Source: Neckera pumila
Taxonomy: Eukaryota; Streptophyta; Bryopsida; Hypnales; Neckeraceae
Assembly: GCA_963969595.1 (NCBI GenBank)
Contig: OZ018408.1
Span: 46,191,022 to 46,255,021 of the forward strand
Direction: 5' to 3'
DNA: 64,000 nucleotides
Shown here: piece by piece, positions 61,828-64,000 of the stretch
Layout: each line of letters begins with the position of its first letter
Position numbering within the stretch: the first letter of the stretch is position 1
Program-made: the position numbers and the translations under genes
Notes under the pieces: generated by a model
The model's database searches: none
What the model was told of the DNA's origin: nothing
The model's input: the letters and a program-made list of their open reading frames with translations, nothing else

Positions 61828-63183
61828 CCCCTAAAGTTCTATAACTATGTTCTCACCAAAAACGATCAAAAACTGCCATTTTTAATACAAGTATAAAAAT
61901 TTTGAAAAAAAAAAAATTGACACATATAACTAAGGTAAAAGACCCCATTGCGGTCAAATTGTCCATGATGGACACCTAATGACCCTATTGCGGTTTTTCA
62001 AACTACAATCAATGCCTTACATGGTAGTTATGGAATAATTAGTGACCTTAATAGGTACTTCCAACTTTTCAGTGTAACATTCTTTGTAAAAATTGAATAT
62101 TTAGGTCTTCCATATTTGAAAATGTTGTGACTGTATTGGGTAGGAAGATGACTATATGGGATTCAAATTTTGTTGGTCATAAGGTAGCCTACAAACTCCT
62201 ATAGGCTGATCACTTCAAAAATTCAGAACTAATTCATATTTGGTCCAAAAAATATAATTTCAAATGTCTCCATTGTCTCTCACACTTATCTTTGTGTGGA
62301 AAAAATTTGAAAAATTTCAGCAATGGTATGAGTGCACACTCCTAATTCTGACCGCAATGGGGTCTTTTACCTTATAGGATCTTGTAGTATGGTGACTTGA
62401 GAACATGTTTTAAAAATTTCAGGAATTTCCACCACATAGATTGCAAGATATAAGCATTCAATTTCACTAAAACCATTTTTTGGGCCCTGCAAAAAACAGG
62501 GCAGCAGCACTTCACAAACTCACTTTTTGATGTAAAAATGTCCAAAATGATGGTGCTCCTTTAGATTCGTTTTCCTAGACAAGCTGGCTACATGCTTGAA
62601 AATTTTCACTTCATTTGGAATTGTACAACATATAGGGAAAAAATAGTAAGTAGATAATAGTAGAGAATGATTCAAAATACAAAATTGTCAAGAATATAAT
62701 TATGGAATTGAAAAATGCTAAATCCAATGGTGGCAATGTTGTAATAAATAATCTACATCCTATGATCTTATTTTTTTCAAAAAATATTGATAATTGAGTA
62801 AGATAAAAGACTTCAAAGTTTGTTTTAGAATAGAGAATCTTAAAACTTAAAATCTTCATGACTTTTGACTCATTGATCAAATGGGATGGTTCAAAGCTTT
62901 TTACCTACATACAACTTTAAGAAAACAATTTCAAATTTTTGTTTTTGAAAAAAGTGATTTTTTCTGATTTGCCCAAATTGCCCAATTACAAAAAAAAGTA
63001 ACATATTAAGCCATAACTTTTGATTTGTATTTCCAAATGTCATGAAAATTGGTGCATATGAAAGATATTCCTTGCCCCCACCTTCAATTAAAATTTCAGC
63101 CAAAAATATGGAAATCTCTAGTTGTACGTACCTACCCAAAAATTCTATACAGCCAAAGAACGCATGTTGGTCCTTTTTGGTGG
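61828..63183 (+). mobile_element. T4 element, copy g, carrying a nested TA-flanked element
   Basis: Left end CCCCTAAAGTTCTA preceded by TCAA (61824-61827); right end TGGTCCTTTTTGGTGG followed by TTGA. The landmark 'ATAGGATCTTGTAGTATGG' (about 62375) follows the nested insertion at 61931-62374. About 912 bp remain without the insert, the usual length for the family. Confidence 0.75.
61933..62372. mobile_element. TA-flanked miniature element nested in T4 copy g
   Basis: Perfect inverted ends of at least 24 bases, beginning AGGTAAAAGACCCCATTGCG. TA occurs on both sides (61931-61932, 62373-62374), which fits a Tc1/mariner-type target duplication. About 440 bp, no coding sequence. A partial copy of the end (GACCCTATTGCGGTTTTT) lies just inside, near 61981. 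Confidence 0.85.
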
Positions 63184-63420
63184 TTTGAGGCTCAAATGAC
63201 TTCAATACGGCATATCTTGAGTCTTGATAAAATGATGAATAAAACAAATCAATTATAGTTTTTTAGTTTTTTAGCAATAAATTTTTTCTTGGATTGCTTT
63301 AGTATATGCCTTCAAATTTTTAAAACTTTAATGCAGCAAAATCTATGAGATTATATTGGTCTAAGATGGGACAAAACCTTTTTTGTACTTGCCTAAAGTG
63401 CTAATGGATTTTTTTGATGA

Positions 63421-63562
63421 TTTAAAATGTCATTTCCCGCGATCACAAGTGCTTGTGCAAGTCTTTCGTCTGAGGTTTTGTCTTTGACTTCAATCAAGTT
63501 TTTGCGGATAAGGTTTAATGAGGCACCAATCGTATATCTTGTAAAATTACGGAAATTATCAT
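63421..63562 (-). CDS. Candidate terminal exon on the minus strand
   Basis: In reverse, the sequence after an acceptor-like TTTTACAAG reads TIGASLNLIRKNLIEVKDKT then SDERLAQALVIAGNDILN and a stop a few codons later. The base composition is much less AT-rich than the surroundings and the sequence looks protein-like (helical, charged). No upstream exon was identified within the window, and I do not recognise the family. Confidence 0.35.
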
Positions 63563-63910
63563 ATATAACATTGCATAAATTTTTTATAAAAATGTTATGC
63601 CAAGCAAGGAGGAGTGTTATTTAATTAGAATCCCTTGGACCATTACTAGTAGAAGAGGAAGACTATTTATATAATTCCTTCTCTTTGGTATGTACGGAGT
63701 AGTTTCAAATCTACTTTGAATATATTCACTTTTTTCTTTTTTGCGTACTTTGGTTTCACAATCTTTTGTAGTTTTGTTGTGTTTTCTATTACCAGCAAAT
63801 TTTAGCCAAAAAAAAGATAACCTGGCACGAAGAAGCCAAAAAAAAAAGAAATGGTTTCCATAGAACCCCCCAAAAACGAACGGGTCGAGTTTCAACCGTC
63901 AACGGTTGTA

Positions 63911-64000
63911 ATGAATACCCGTGTGAACGGGACAACTTCCTTGCAGCTCGCTTCTCGGCGGGATCCGGAGAAGGAGGCAACTGTAGATGTAGATCTCCTT
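63911..64000 (+). CDS. Probable start of a gene running off the window
   Basis: ATG at 63911 opens 30 codons to the last base: MNTRVNGTTSLQLASRRDPE then KEATVDVDLL. The local composition changes to GC- and CpG-rich, as at the other gene island, and the 5' flank lacks repeats. Too short for family assignment; a hydrophilic N-terminus without an obvious signal peptide. Confidence 0.45.
   Translation, partial: MNTRVNGTTSLQLASRRDPEKEATVDVDLL

Overview
The window is nuclear DNA of a land plant. The evidence is a flowering-locus-D type histone demethylase sequence with plant-style introns, a second gene with GT-AG introns up to about 4 kb, and a dense load of plant class II transposons (PIF/Harbinger, Stowaway-like, CACTA-like and unclassified inverted-repeat elements). 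The lineage cannot be fixed from sequence alone. Long introns and AT-rich, CpG-poor intergenic DNA suggest a large, methylated genome.

Layout. 1-4.2 kb: a decayed FLD-like gene on the + strand (three frameshifts, one stop, one lost splice donor) with a Stowaway-like element in its intron. 5.1-5.8 kb: a broken PIF/Harbinger transposase. 6-10 kb: several inverted-repeat elements and a perfect 132-bp palindrome. 10-12.4 kb: AT-rich DNA with no gene seen. 12.4-30.7 kb: a GC- and CpG-richer island holding the only convincing intact gene, at least eleven + strand exons between 13.5 and 26.4 kb whose intron phases agree at eight consecutive junctions. I do not recognise its product. 30.7-37.6 kb: AT-rich DNA with repeats. 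37.7-40.4 kb: a smaller gene-like island without a confident gene. 40.4-63.4 kb: AT-rich, repeat-dominated DNA. 63.4-64 kb: composition recovers and an open reading frame starts at 63911 and runs off the window.

The most interesting structural content is a family (called T4 here) of about 920-bp non-autonomous elements. There are seven copies in 64 kb, and five of the six complete copies have an exact TTAA at one or both ends (four at both). TTAA flanks plus C-rich inverted ends are what piggyBac-type transposition leaves, but no transposase is present. In several copies the two ends carry matched changes. Two copies contain other elements nested inside, giving a relative order of insertion. 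Other families are the CATTAG elements (three copies), a 650-700 bp fold-back family (two copies), CACTA-type miniature elements (two copies) and a short intronic repeat confined largely to the gene island.

Functionally, the window holds one probable working gene of unknown role, one dead chromatin-regulator gene and a gene start at the right edge. There is no operon-like or co-functional clustering.
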